From positions 25,060,501 through 25,124,500 of the forward strand of contig AP031351.1 of NCBI GenBank assembly GCA_037833965.1: a stretch of 64,000 nucleotides of DNA, read 5' to 3'. This document shows, piece by piece, positions 30,801 through 43,032 of this stretch. The position numbers were made by a program, and so were the translations under genes. Source of the stretch: Marchantia polymorpha subsp. ruderalis. Lineage: Eukaryota; Streptophyta; Marchantiopsida; Marchantiales; Marchantiaceae. Position 1 is the first letter of the stretch. Each line of letters begins with the position of its first letter. The notes under the pieces are model-generated. The model was given only the letters and a program-made list of their open reading frames with translations, was not told the origin of the DNA and did no database searches.

Positions 30801-32340
30801 CTGAGTTTCCAATCGCCATCGCCAGCCGGGTCGGGCCGGAGAATGAGAGAAGTAAGGATTCTCCTTCCATCGATCTATCCAGCCACAGTTTCCAACGAAC
30901 TTCGTCGTGGGCTTTGGAATGGGCACCGGGAGCATGCAGTACCAGACTACGGTCCAGAGCTGGACATAAACGAAAGGCTACTAGCGCGCAGGAAATTCGG
31001 CGGTCAGGCAGTTTCTGCCCCTCTGCCCTCTGCTGGTGCCCCGCGAGGTGGCTTTGTCGCTTTGCGCGCGATGGTCGTCTCTCTGGGCAGGTCTGAGGTT
31101 TTTTCCGCGACCCAATCCCAGCTCTCGACCACCTCGCCCCATCCCCCCACCACGCTTCCCTTGTAATCTCCCGCTGACGATCGAAGGACCTCGGTCAGAC
31201 CCTCCCACAGTATCCCGCTTCATTTCCCAACGAAGGGTTCGAATCATAGCGCATTTCATTCAAACCAATTACAAGGAATAGTAATTCTATCGAGTAACCT
31301 CCATGTGCTGAATGTTAACCCTAAACTCGTACATTCTATCCGTTCGATTTTCTCTTCACATGGTATCTTGTTTGAAGCGTACCGTATTCACATCTTTTTG
31401 GCTTTGAACTGGTTTTCCACTGATCGTATAATAGAAAATAGATCTTGTAAATACTATAATGCAAGAGGATTATGCACGACAAACGTCTCATTAACTTGAA
31501 TTCGAGGGTGGCGTTTTTGTTTAGTTATTGAACCACCATGCACCCATTGTTGTCTCTTTGCAGCCAGATTCCTGATTTGAGTTTCATGCAGTTGGTCATA
31601 CTATCTGCGGTTTAAGAGAAATCATTGGTGCAATTGTCTACAACAACAAAAACGATGTGCACCTGCTAGAGAAGCTCTTGACGTCCATGTGGGTGGTGGA
31701 CACATACTTCTCGATACGGAGTGGAAAACCTTCGCTTCTAGAAGCAAGAGGAACGAGACACCTTAATATTTCCAAATATTTAAGTTGTGATGAATTGTAT
31801 CCACCGTCGTAGGAGAATGGAGATGTGGCGCATGTCTTTCGTCCTCAAAGTAAACAAGGTCTTAAAAAAATTCGGTTCGATCGGAGGCCGACATCAGTTT
31901 TTGCACATAAAGAGATTGTTACGTGATGGAATTATAGACTCAAACAGGAATATAGAGTATGGTGTAATGAGAACCCCAGCAGATATATGTCTGAAAACCC
32001 GTGGAAACATTTGCTAAGTTCAAACGGGGCTAAGAGGATAATTTCCTCAGAACAATCATGTCCGAGCTGTGGCAAACAACATGCCCTAGATCAAGCGTGA
32101 CGGTTGCTCACAATCTATGAACTAGCTTCACGAATCAAGGCTGTGAGAATTTTCAAGAACATTCGCTGGACTCCAACTCGCGATTCCTTCCACGATTCCG
32201 TTAACCTTCGACCAACCCTCGTTCTAGACTGGAACCTCGGTTGATCCTACTGCAATCATTGCACCCTCGAAGGAGGGCGAGGTCTACATGTTCGTTTCGC
32301 GCTCGGTGCGCACGAATTGCTGAGTCCATACATATGTTTA
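27853..32340. promoter_or_regulatory. KIN-13A 5' region and GC-rich spacer
   Basis: The first kilobase or so must hold the KIN-13A promoter and 5' UTR. It carries simple repeats: CGAACGAACGAACGGACGAA-type runs near 28158-28205, GATCT runs near 28211-28226, CTCCCG runs near 28827-28845, and CGAACGG repeats near 29680-29703. Several long frames exist on both strands but are Arg/Pro/Ser-rich and overlap one another, the sign of GC-rich noncoding DNA. A CCATATAAA at 30501-30509 resembles a TATA box. From about 31.2 kb the DNA becomes AT-richer. No gene supported. Confidence 0.4.
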
Positions 32341-32430
32341 GCTAGGAGAGTTGAAAGTTGCACCGGATTAGAAATTCATGGAGATCCGGGCTACATCGTC
32401 GTGAACATGATGAGTCCTCGGATCGTGCGT

Positions 32431-32816
32431 CGCAGGATTCACCTTCCCCCTCTTATGACATTCTAATATCCGATGTGTCAAGTGGAATCGAATATCAGAT
32501 GGAAGTGGATTACAAGCTGTCCCTACCTCCTACCACCATCCCGGAAGAATCAATCCAGCATGAAAGGTGGAGGTCATGGAAAATGAATCCTCGTCTCTTT
32601 GAGGTTGAGAAGGTCAGATTTGATCCACCTATATTCTCCGACCACGTATATTACCTGTATATCGAGAAAGCTGAGTCAAATCCATATACTGACCTATTAC
32701 CTGTCTTAGGTTTCAAATACAAATTGGACCCTATGAAGGGGAATGTGCCGTGCCCGTGCCCGTGCCCATGTCTGAAACTGTGCTTCCGTGTTAGCTGTAC
32801 ATTAGGAGGGAGATGA
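32431..32816 (+). CDS. Possible exon or gene fragment, unknown protein
   Basis: An open frame that may begin after an AG acceptor near 32432 has protein-like composition: SYDILISDVSSGIEYQMEVD, then HERWRSWKMNPRLFEVEKVR, then IFSDHVYYLYIEKAESNPYT, ending at a TGA at 32814. Toward the end it runs into a CCCGTG simple repeat (about 32752-32770) that gives alternating Cys-Pro, which argues that the true coding part stops earlier. I recognise no family and cannot find partner exons. It could be a real exon of a small gene, a decayed gene or chance. Confidence 0.28.
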
Positions 32817-33615
32817 TGGCATGTCTTCTATTAATGAACCAATCCAAGCCCACCAGTAGGTATGCAACACGTTATGTCGGACGGCTTTTAATCACCTTTC
32901 CTGATTATATGATTCTCACGCTGCATCTCGCGGTCTGTGATCAGATTCCTCTAAATTCGTTCACCGAAAATTGGGTCACATGTCAACCCTCTTCTTTTGT
33001 GCTGACGGTTTAGAATTTCCCCTAATCAGACGCACTCCCTCAGGCGATCTAAGCTTCAGATGGATACTCTAGGTACGGTGCTCATTGGAAGTGGGTGACC
33101 CAAATTGTGGGCTACAAAAGTGCATGAGAGGAGAGAAGAGGAGGCAGGGCCTAGTGGATTATGAGAGGGCACCTCTTGGAAGAAATCTGTGTTGTGAAGC
33201 CAAAGAAAGCAGATCGATTTCTTCGCCTGTGGGGCCTCCTGACTGAGAACTGCTGTATGAAAAAAGAATTGGAGATTTTGTGAAGGTAGGCGTCCATTAA
33301 TTGTTTTAAACCCTCGAAGGTCCGTCACGTAAAGATTGCTTCGAGGCGGAGAGTACTGTGCGGTATCTGACTTCTGTACTCAAACGTCCCTTGCTCGCAA
33401 GACTAGGAATCTTCTGATGCCATTGCTCGAAGATTCGACCAACAACAGAACTGTAAGAAGGCGTGATAGAAGTTGTGCACTGTCAGGAGTCCCAGCAGAA
33501 GGAGGACCGAGCGCGGGGAGGACGGTGCAGGATCGCACTCGGATGAAAGGCCCGCGTCATACGTGCGGTGGAGCTGACCGAGCCTCCCAGTTCGACCGTG
33601 CTGCAATCGCTCAAA

Positions 33616-36600
33616 CTACAACTCGGACAAGAAGAACATCACTCGTGATGGCGGCAACTTGCTGCTGTCATATTCCCGCATATAAAGCGCAGGTTGGAGA
33701 AAAGAAGGCCCAGGTTGGCCAGTTCCAAATGCTGCTGGCTGCAACCGTCTCCGATCAAACCTTCTTGTAGTCGCGTGTGTCACGTCTCTGAATAGATCGG
33801 ATGAAATCTCAGATCCTGAGATGAAGAAACCTGGCAGCTGAAACTTGTGGGCACTGATCTGGAGGTTGTTCGTCATTCGTTTCTCGTTTACGAGATTCGA
33901 TATTGTTCTTTAGAGTTTGGTTAATTTCCAGAAGCGCTCAAAGGCATGCAAGTCAGCACCCCAAGAACATATGTTGCGGACATTGTTAGCACTTACCAAA
34001 TTTCATGAAACACGGTGTGATTACATTTGGTGAGCACTGATAGCAGTGAAAATCATTGCACTATCTTGGTCTTTTGAAATCTATTCAACTGCATAATAAT
34101 CTACCAGATTTGTTACACCGGATGGACAGCAAGCGATATAAGCACGTTCATCACTAGAGGATGACAGGCATTCCCGTTCATTTTGCGCCGTTCGTCGTGT
34201 TAGTTTGCATGTCTCCAGGAGCAGGCCAAAATTGTGTCGGTCTAAAGGATCCGATGTTCCTCTCTATGGAACGTTTCTACCAACCTGGAAGAAGCCCATG
34301 GTCAGTCGGGACGCTACATTGAGCAGAGATCTGCAGGCACGATCTCAGGTCACAGCGGCGAAGAAAAGGATCAGAAGCAGACGGACCTGAAGTTTGGAGC
34401 TTTGAGAATTTCTGTACTTGCGGGTTATCTGTCGACAAAGTCTTCGCAATAAGGAGAAGAAACACATCACGAAGCAGCAGCTCGTGACTATACCAATTAC
34501 ACTGACTGCAATCACCTGTAGGTCCAATGTTGCGAAGTAAAGAACACTTCTTGATTTTGGATTGAGGTCGGAACCTGTCGAACTCACAGCACAATAAAAA
34601 GTTCCTAAGACCAAGTATGATCCTCAGCACTCGAGACATTAATGTGCCATACTTACAAGAGCATAAGATCGATCAGGTTGCTCGAAGACTCTTCTCCTGA
34701 CCATATAAGGGTGGTCGTCGCTCATGACATCACACCAACTGAAATTGTACGGGCTCTGGGAGAAGTCGCTGGTCCATCCTGCGGGACAGATGCACCTGCG
34801 TCCCTTGATATCCTCAACTCCCCTCGTACAATTGAGGGGGAACTGATCATTTCTGGGAAAATGAAATCGCACGGATCCCGTATCTATGCAACCCTGCAAA
34901 CCTCCGCCTTTGAGCACTTCTTATCCATATCCTTCTCACATAACGACTGGCTTGGTCATATACCTATAGTGCGAACTGTATCTCCCTGGATTTGGCTTCA
35001 CATTCATTCTCTGTGAAACAAGTAGATGTGATCATAGTAGTCTACTGCAAGTGAAAGCTTGTGCACTGTCCCCACAAAATCATCTGTCGTCCGTCCTCGC
35101 TACCATTCCAAATTAAACGCTCTATGCCTTGCTTAAAGTCGGTTAGTTCAGGCCACTGTATCGTAGTTATGTCACATAAAAGCGCAATAGCAGGTGGTGC
35201 ACGGCCAGAATAGACAATACTGGTCTTCATTTCAGTCTGGCTGTGAATTTGGAAGTTCACCAAGTGTCTAAAAAGAGAAAAATATCTTGCATGCTGCAAC
35301 GAATCGAGCTCGATTCGTTGTGCTGTGTCGCAAAGGACTAGTACATGTTAGATATCGTTTTAGTTTGCCATTCTACTGCGTGTAGAGCACACTGTTGAGC
35401 TTCTGCGCTCTCCTACTGACCACCCACGGAGTGTCACACTAATCAATCGTACGTTGTGTGTAGAAAGTATGATCACAAGATTCCCATGACGGGTCGATTA
35501 TTGTGGCAGTTTGCACGAATTGAATCGTCTTGCTCTAACTGCATTGCATTCCGGTGCTCCCATCAACAATTTCTTTCACGACTTTGAGTGAAACTTCATG
35601 ACTTTATTTTCTGTGTTTTCATGACGTCTAGGTTTTCGTCTTCCGTGTTCTTAAAATCGCTGCTCGAGACACATAAATTGAAGAGTGATGCCTCTTGCAC
35701 ATGTGAATGAGAACATGACTCAAAGCTATCACTCACGTGGAGTAGGTTTGGGAGACCTTAGGCTCAAACTGACCTCTTCAGGATCACAAGGTTCACAAAG
35801 TCGCGAGGTTGAGTTCCATATTGGTTTATCCTTATACTTGGTAGGACAATCAGCAGCTTTCGCACAGACCGTGTAATGTTTGATGATCTGCAAGACGTAC
35901 AACACGTGACAATAGGAACGGGGTTCACAGAGAGTTATCTGATACTGTTTCCCTGAATCGCTTTCTTTTTTTCAAGAACTCTGGTGCATTGAATACTTCT
36001 GTTATGTGGCAGCGATCCTACTGAGCTTCTTCATCGTGAACTGTACATTGGAACAGACACAAAGAAAGTTGATGTTCCTAGGAGACAGTGGAATTCAATA
36101 TCCTTGACTCCAAATACATCTTCGACATTGCTTGAGGAGTACAATGCATGAAGCACTTCCTCTGAGACCGACGCTGTGGGGGCACGTTCCATTCAGTGAA
36201 CACGTTGGGTGTGTACGATGAAAAGGTGGAGGAGAGAGTTCTTTACAAGAGCAGGAGACAACTCAGATTGCACGAATGGGTCACGATGAAGCTAAGTTCA
36301 CTAGTAATGACCCGAAGGTGCAAGTCTACTATAACGGAGGAACAAGTTCTGACGCTGGCGAAATCTCCAGAAACCACGCAGAGAAGTCAGATCAGATCTA
36401 CAGATCTAAAGTTGTAGTCTGGAGAATCAAGTCTGACAACCTTTGCCTGCCTCGTGCTCTAGCGACGCGAATGTGACAAATCCTTCTAATTTAACAAAGA
36501 CATCAGACATCAACAAACAGCTGCCAGTAGCCTTGAGGGAAACCAGAGCCTGGCGAAATGTCTTTGCAACCAGACTATAGCCACGGTAGGACTTCACGAT

Positions 36601-38263
36601 GCAAGTATACCTAGCCGTGAGTTAGATCCAGAAACGTGGTAAGAGCTATGCACATACCAAGCAGGATCCAATCTCATGGGGTCAGGAATAAAACCGTGAC
36701 TGCCTTCAGGTCTAATGATGTTTGTCATTCTGCCTGAGTGAGTCCTATACGAGATTCAGATCAGGAGCAACTTTTCAATAGGTGTTGCTCCTCGCACAAA
36801 TTCAAAACGTAAGGGTCAGCTTCGAGTTCGTGAAGTTTCATACATGAAGGGCCTCAAACAAGCTTGTGCTTGACATGATCTGTTCAGCGAGGAGACGTTT
36901 ACCTTAAGTTCCTCATCCACACTACAATCCACGCATAACAATTTGCTCCCTCCTTTGCCATCCGGCCTTCGAACACAGTACCCTGGATTCGGAGGTGAAC
37001 CTGTTTGTTAGATACAGATAGAGGACATCGCTAAACAATTTGACTAACGTCCAGATTGGAGACGCGAGATGCATCAGAAAGGACTTATCGACATGCAGAC
37101 AAGAAAAGACACTTTTGAGTGCTGTGACATCAAAAGTTTATGAAAATCATTGAGGGCTGCAATTGCCAAACTCAGGCCCACTAGTAATTGTGATAAGTAC
37201 ACTCGCAGTGTACTGGCCAACATCAGATTCTCCTTGGCCGCTAGCCGCACGAGCTCGTGTACAAGCTTGCACACTTTTCCACCATTCAAAGCAGTAAAAG
37301 CAAGCAGTCCTCTCTGTTCCTTGCGTTTTCGCGATGTCTCAAAACTATTGTGACTCGGACATACAACAGGATGAAGGTCACTGGGGCCTGACAAAAGCTT
37401 GCAAACGCTTTCTTCGACCGCTTCTAGGCTATAAACGATCGGAAAGAGCACATACTGGGACCTGTCCCTTGCCCCACTATACTCACTGGCTGACATCACA
37501 GGATGCACGTCGAGCAACATAGCTCAGAAGAACAACTCCACCTACATTTTCCATTAGTCAAAACCGAGAGAGAGCGAAGTGAAAACGGAGAGTTGCTAGA
37601 AAGTCCTGTCCGTGGCAAATGCGCGTGAACACTACATACCAATGCCGCTGCTGCGGCCAAAATGATGTTACCGAAATTATGCAGATTTCTAGAACTGTGT
37701 GTATACCCTAAGCATTAGCTTCGGTTGTCTGCTGTGATCGAATGCATCGCTCTGCATCGAAAAGCGATTTGTACTCGACAAGGGCTTCATTACTACAGGA
37801 AACATCTTCAAACATTGGAACACCTTTGACGTGGGAACCAATTTCTACGTATTGACATTCCACAGATCCTGATCTGATCTGATCGGCACCGGACCAGACC
37901 CCTCTTTGCCTCTATGTCTATTTTCTCATGCATCGACCTGGTAACGCTACTCTGCAGATCGACGACAGGGTCAGGGAAGGCCGTTACGCGACTTGGGAGA
38001 CATGGGAATGAAGACAATCCACGTCCGTGCGCTCAGAAGTTGGAGGGGAATTCAGTGTCCTGGAATGCAATGGACGCAAGTTTCAATGAGTGGAAACTGA
38101 AATGAACTGTGAGATCAGGAGGCTTCAAGGAACGGCAAGGGGGCTCCATTGTTCTAACCCTCGTATCAGCATCCGTTGCATTGCAGGCACGACTTTGAAA
38201 GCCAAATGGGATGTACAAAATCGTAAATGTAAAAGCAAAGTTCAAACATGAAAGTATTTTCAT
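33616..38263 (-). CDS. Unrecognised Cys-rich single-pass membrane protein gene (partial model)
   Basis: Six minus-strand exons fit GT-AG borders and one continuous phase: 37313-37182, 37000-36903, 35887-35774, 34893-34657, 34515-34387, 33858-33616 (stop). They code about 316 residues. The ectodomain has some 15 Cys, often paired or spaced (ACFYCF, LLCVDC, LCEPC, GRRCICPAGW), with NXS/T sites (NST, NCT, NFS). Exon 5 is a transmembrane segment (VIAVSVIGIVTSCCFVMCFF) followed by basic LLRRLCRQITRKYR. The last exon is a tail of about 80 residues ending MFFLSEL. A likely start is ATG 38263, coding MKILSCLNFAFTFTILYIPF then ...SRACNATD, a good signal peptide; exons joining it to 37313 are not resolved. 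Other coding-like pieces lie at 36733-36441 and 35267-35045 but do not fit the phase. No kinase domain is visible. I know no family that matches; a receptor-like or wall-sensing protein is only a guess. Confidence 0.55.
35297..35320. repeat. Perfect 24-bp palindrome
   Basis: CAACGAATCGAG and its exact reverse complement abut with no spacer. It lies in an intron of the Cys-rich membrane protein candidate. Confidence 0.9.
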
Positions 38264-41200
38264 GTTTCGAATGCGACAATCATCATGTATTATGAAATTG
38301 AGTTTTAAACAAACTAGTATATATGTGGATGATGCTTGAATTTAACCATACAAATTACAGAATTTCAGTTTTTAACACATTTGTATAATCACTCGTTCAT
38401 GATGATAAAACAATGTTTAATCAAAGTAACCCTAACACTTCAACTTTATTTCTACATTCAGTGATTAGATAAACCATAAAGTTTTAAAATTTATTCTGCA
38501 GCTGTAAGAACACAAATAAAATTCTTGTGTCTGGGTTTATTATTATAAAATATGTAATTCAATAACGTTCATTGTTGTAAATAAACTAAACCCGATAAGA
38601 ACACTAAAGTGTTAAAACTTGATTTTCCTGCAAATTCACAATTTTAACCTTATCTAATTTTCATATATCCTAAAGGTAATGGAATAAAATAAAATAAATT
38701 AAAATTCAATAGAAAAGTAGCCCAACTAATCAAAAAAAATTCTATAAAGTAATTATATACATATATATCCCTGGAATATAAAAAATTTACGTTTTCCATA
38801 AAATTAAAATATTCATTACAAATACATGTATAATATTGATACATGCAGTTTGAATTGTTTCAATAAACAAAGTAATCATTAGACATTTTACTGAATTACT
38901 AAACACACATCAGAGATATATTTTTCCTAAAGAAATTCGAAATTGAAATAATATATTGATTGGAATATGAACTACGAAATAAAATTTGATTAAATTGCAT
39001 TTCATGACTTTCTAAAATAAAATTTTGCACTTTTAAGCCATAAAAGAAAATTCATCTATAAATTTTCACATGCAAAACTTAAATTCCAAAGATTATAAGA
39101 TTATTGTAATTTTGGAAAAATGAAGAAAATGATTATGTTGTAACCATTATTTCAGATCCATTTTCAAATCATTATGAATTATTAACTGGTTATTTGAATA
39201 TGAAACATGTTCAAATAAACATGTTCTATTAAACAATACACTTTTATATTGAAAATATAAGTGACAATTTTTTCGCTTAGAAAATAAAATTCCAATATCA
39301 TTCAAATTTAGTATTGATTTGATTGATTTGTTTTATGAACTACGCTCATTCATTCACACACAATCTACGCAAATGTGAGCAGCATTTGATCGATTATCTG
39401 GCCTCTTAGAACGAGCTTTGACTCACACACAACCCAAAGGCAAGACAAATCCATGGATAGTGAAATTGTCAATCACTGCTCTCGCCTTGCCTAGCACTCA
39501 TTCCATCTCGTCTCAGATCCGACTCAATTTTTGAATACTAAATTTTCTCTAGCCGCTGCGCAAAATCAACCACGATTGTTTGCAAATTCAGAGTTAAACA
39601 AGGTAGCAACCAACAACCACTAAAACAATAAAACTGTAGCTCCCGCTGCATTCTTCTTCTTCACAAGTAGTATAAACGAGCCAAAACAACAAACTTCACT
39701 GTATGCTATGTGCAGCGTACTTATTTGTCAAAGTTATGGGCAGATTTTTATGATATCACCACTTTTTTTAGTATGTCGGAACAAATTGTTTCTTGACTTG
39801 TTAATGAACCAGTGCATGAAAATTCAAAAACTCAAAGACCAGTTCATTATGGCTTCAAATGAAACTTCGCCGTGCATTTAATTGAAGCTGAAGGCAATGT
39901 TATTCTTGCAGGAGGGGATTGAGATAGCCAATAGATCAGAGTTCTGATCCTTACAAACAATTGTGCAGTTCTTGCCCTAGCAGTAAATAAGAAGAGTCAT
40001 TTATAACTCAACTCTATTTAAAAGATGGTGTGTGGAGTTATCACTATGAAACCCGGATGATAACATCTCATTACAAAACAAGCAAGATTGCAAGCAGGAC
40101 TCCAAGGCTTGTAAAATAAACAACTCTCTAGTTGAGGAGCACCACTAAAAATTGACAGAGAGAAATATGTTCCTCTCGAAGCATTACATTGTAGGAGGAT
40201 TTCATCAATTTTTCTCTAATCTTTTCATCTGCCCAAACATATATAACGTTCTTGTTTAAAAAACAAGAACGTTAGTTTTGAAAGAATTGGCTATCTGATT
40301 CATTTTTGTTCTCATGATTTCAGCATGGTGCAAATAACCAATATTAATTTTTTTGTTGCTTTTCAACAACAAACTTAAAATTTTCCCTATTGATATCACA
40401 ATGTAGCAATGCAAGTGGATGATGTACAATGCTTTATCTACGGCACTGTTCATTTCTTAAGATATTCTTACACAAAATTTTTGGTTCCTAATCATAATAG
40501 TTTATGGCCATTTCGAACTACTAAAATCTACCGCCTTTGTAAAGCTTCTAATAAATAACCAATAGAATTACTGATCTAGCAATATAAGACTTCAAAAATT
40601 TTCTTGCAAGGTAATCTAAAGATTGTTTGAAAATGTTGTGAAACTACACGATGAGTTGAGCATACTTCTGCTAAATAAGCTGATTTAAACATAGATGTGA
40701 CTAAAACCTGCTGGTTCAATAGATTGAATTTTCATTTAGATTGTGACTCTAGCTAACTTAATCAACAAGAAAATAGCCTCAATTCAAATATCAGCCACAA
40801 TTAGAACTAAAAACTCTTATATTCATGTATTCATATGTGATACGTCATTCTCATTTCTTCAAAAAAATTACATACTACAAACTCACACATGTCTCGTAGT
40901 TGCACAAACATTGCCAACAATAAATTTTTTCCTAATCACTACAAGAGTGAATAATCATGCAAAATTTCATCAAATTATTCATATTAACATACATACCAGT
41001 CCACAGATGATACGTTGATATCGTAATCACATAATTTGTTGATATTTAAGACAATTATCACAATTTTACTTAACGGCTTCTCAATTTACGCATGAATGAA
41101 TTATATTTGGTCTCAGTAGAATCTAGAGAAGATATTCTTTTGCCATACATTAGCTCATTTTCATCTTGAGCGTCAACTTATATATATATATAACCACCAT

Positions 41201-41959
41201 AGTATATAACCACCATATGCTATATAAAAATAGCAAAGACAGTCATGAGGTTTTGATCTCGCTAATTTTACTTAGATTTATCTAAAAGAATAGTCCATAT
41301 GTATTGAACTTTGGGCCTATGATCAATGGCACATCAGACTTGTACAAATCTTGCAGATGCTCTTCTATCCGCGTACTTTTCTTGTAATTTGTGTCTCCAC
41401 GTCGACACAAAGTGCTCCTCAAATTTGCATATGCCTCTTTTTTCTTGATCTCATGAACCTCATCTACCGGTCCGATCATGACCGTATGATTCCGAGCTGA
41501 AGTCGTATTGACAACTCGAAGGATTTAGGCTTCAACCCTAAATCCAACCTCATGTTTCAAACTTTTTTTTGAAAACTACGTAACTATGGAGCTTTGGACT
41601 TCTTCAACTTCTGTATCACAACTCAAAATCCTAGTCAATGAGGTGAAAAAAGTTGTGGAGAACAATGATGTGGGACGACTTCCAAAATCTTTTAAAGAAA
41701 CTATGAACTTCTCACCTGAACACTTGGTCATAAGGGGGTCACTTCATCGCATCCGTCTTCAAGCGCCATGATGCATGTGCACTCAACACACTTGTGTTCA
41801 AGCCGAGATAAACTTTGATGGACAAGTATGATGAAGGTAGCAAGCTCATCTATGATCTCGTTGATTCGCATGCTATTTGACCTCAAATAAGGTTAAAAAC
41901 TTGAAGAGATAAGTTAGATTCTATCAAACATGCAAATCTCAATATCTTCAATCTTACAA
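38264..41959. other. AT-rich gene-free spacer
   Basis: Strongly AT-rich from 38.3 kb on, with short A/T runs, TATATA stretches (41180-41192) and no protein-like frame. It contains a 29-bp hairpin at 40245. Frames near 41282-41771 have weak retroelement flavour but nothing firm. Probably decayed transposon sequence; this is inference. Confidence 0.45.
40245..40273. repeat. Perfect inverted repeat, 13-bp arms with 3-bp spacer
   Basis: AACGTTCTTGTTT, then AAA, then the exact reverse complement. AT-rich surroundings; no coding content. Confidence 0.9.
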
Positions 41960-41965
41960 GATTGA

Positions 41966-42260
41966 TCATTTTTCATAAGACCCAAACCGTTTGATATTTA
42001 AAAAAAGTATAAATGAACTCTTTAACGTAACATATGTGATTAGAATAAGCATTATTTTAAATCCATACATCAACAATGGTTGTAGATGATTGCATATGAT
42101 ATAAAACTGGCAGCATAATCCATCTTCTATCAAATCATACTCCTTATCATCAAAGTTTTGAGCCACATTACTTAAAGTAGGATTATCACCTATGATCTTC
42201 ACAAGACAGTCCCTTTTGACGTGACCACTGTTATCATATTTCCTACACACCCCTATTTTT
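41966..42260 (-). mobile_element. Decayed copia-type gag fragment in reverse orientation
   Basis: The minus strand codes a zinc-knuckle-like CRKYDNSGHVKRDC followed by an acidic stretch (DDKEYDLIEDGLCC), as in Ty1/copia Gag. It lies outside and opposite to the larger copia element to its right, so it is a separate insertion remnant. Old and broken. Confidence 0.5.
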
Positions 42261-42769
42261 TTCTCTAAAGATTTATCCCTAGACTTGAATCTATTTTTGA
42301 ATCTATCATTGAATTCAAAACGTTTATTATCTTTATCATTATGTGAATATAACCGACTTCAAGTCACATTCAATATTGTACCAAAAGGAAAGCATTGGGT
42401 ACATAACAACATCATCTTTTGCTGCAAGTCATCTATCAACATAACACTTACAATTTACTTATAGTTGATTGTTTGTCAATCACAATGAATCACAACACGT
42501 GATAATGATAGATAAGATGAAAGTAATGAATTCAAAACATTAAAAGATTTTCTGTCAATAATAATATACTTTCTAAGATTATGTAGATCAATCACATATC
42601 ATTAAATGCATCAATGTGATCTTATATCTTTGTGCCAAAATCTTTAATTTTAAAGCTCTAGAGCTTCTAGATGATATTAAAATTATTTGATAGCTTTTTG
42701 CAATAAAAACGCTCCTCAAAAACCTCAAACAATAAAGTACATTTGCCATATTCATCTCCTTGATTATGT

Positions 42770-43016
42770 TGTGGCTTGCTTTTTCTTATTTCTTCTTGTA
42801 TTAGGGAGAAAAGGAGCCATTCACTACGTACAGTTCAGGATTGCACTTAGAGACCGAACAAGAAGAAGTAGAACTTGACTATGAAGGCCGTGTATACACC
42901 TATGCTTTAGTGAAGTTTGTACTCTTGCCTCTGGACGCAGCCTGTGGAAGCTAGCCACGTTATGTTGGTGTTATGACTGCTGTGCGTGATGATCAATCTG
43001 TATGGTGAACCTTTCA
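42770..43016 (+). repeat. 5' LTR of the copia element (left border approximate)
   Basis: Matches 53300-53554 over most of its length, including the shared stretch GTGTATACACCTATGCTTTA and an ending in TTTCA. The right border at CA 43016 is set by the primer binding site that follows. Confidence 0.75.
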
Positions 43017-43018
43017 AT

Positions 43019-43032
43019 TGGTATTAGTGCTC
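43019..43032 (+). other. Primer binding site, initiator tRNA-Met type
   Basis: TGGTATTAGTGCTC, two bases after the LTR end, is close to the TGGTATCAGAGC site complementary to plant initiator tRNA-Met used by most copia elements. Confidence 0.7.

Noticed and set aside
31226-31240. GGTTCGAATC-like string resembling a tRNA B box
   Set aside because: No A box or cloverleaf arms could be found at proper spacing.
31787-32017. Frame ending in ...RTPADICLKTRG that recalls a copia RNase H end
   Set aside because: Only a few residues agree with the PADxLTK pattern and nothing copia-like surrounds it; too weak to call a fossil.
33336-33770. 144-codon plus-strand frame
   Set aside because: Partly opposite the last exon of the Cys-rich candidate, whose minus-strand frame fits splice and phase evidence; the rest is Arg/Thr-rich and unconvincing.
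35045-35267. Minus-strand stretch coding VNFQIHSQTEMKTSIVYSG and similar
   Set aside because: Looks coding, but its acceptor needs phase 2 and no donor restores the phase of the next exon, so it was left out of the gene model.
41586-41771. Plus-strand frame with possible retroelement Gag flavour
   Set aside because: Too short and no knuckle or other motif; left as part of AT-rich decayed sequence.
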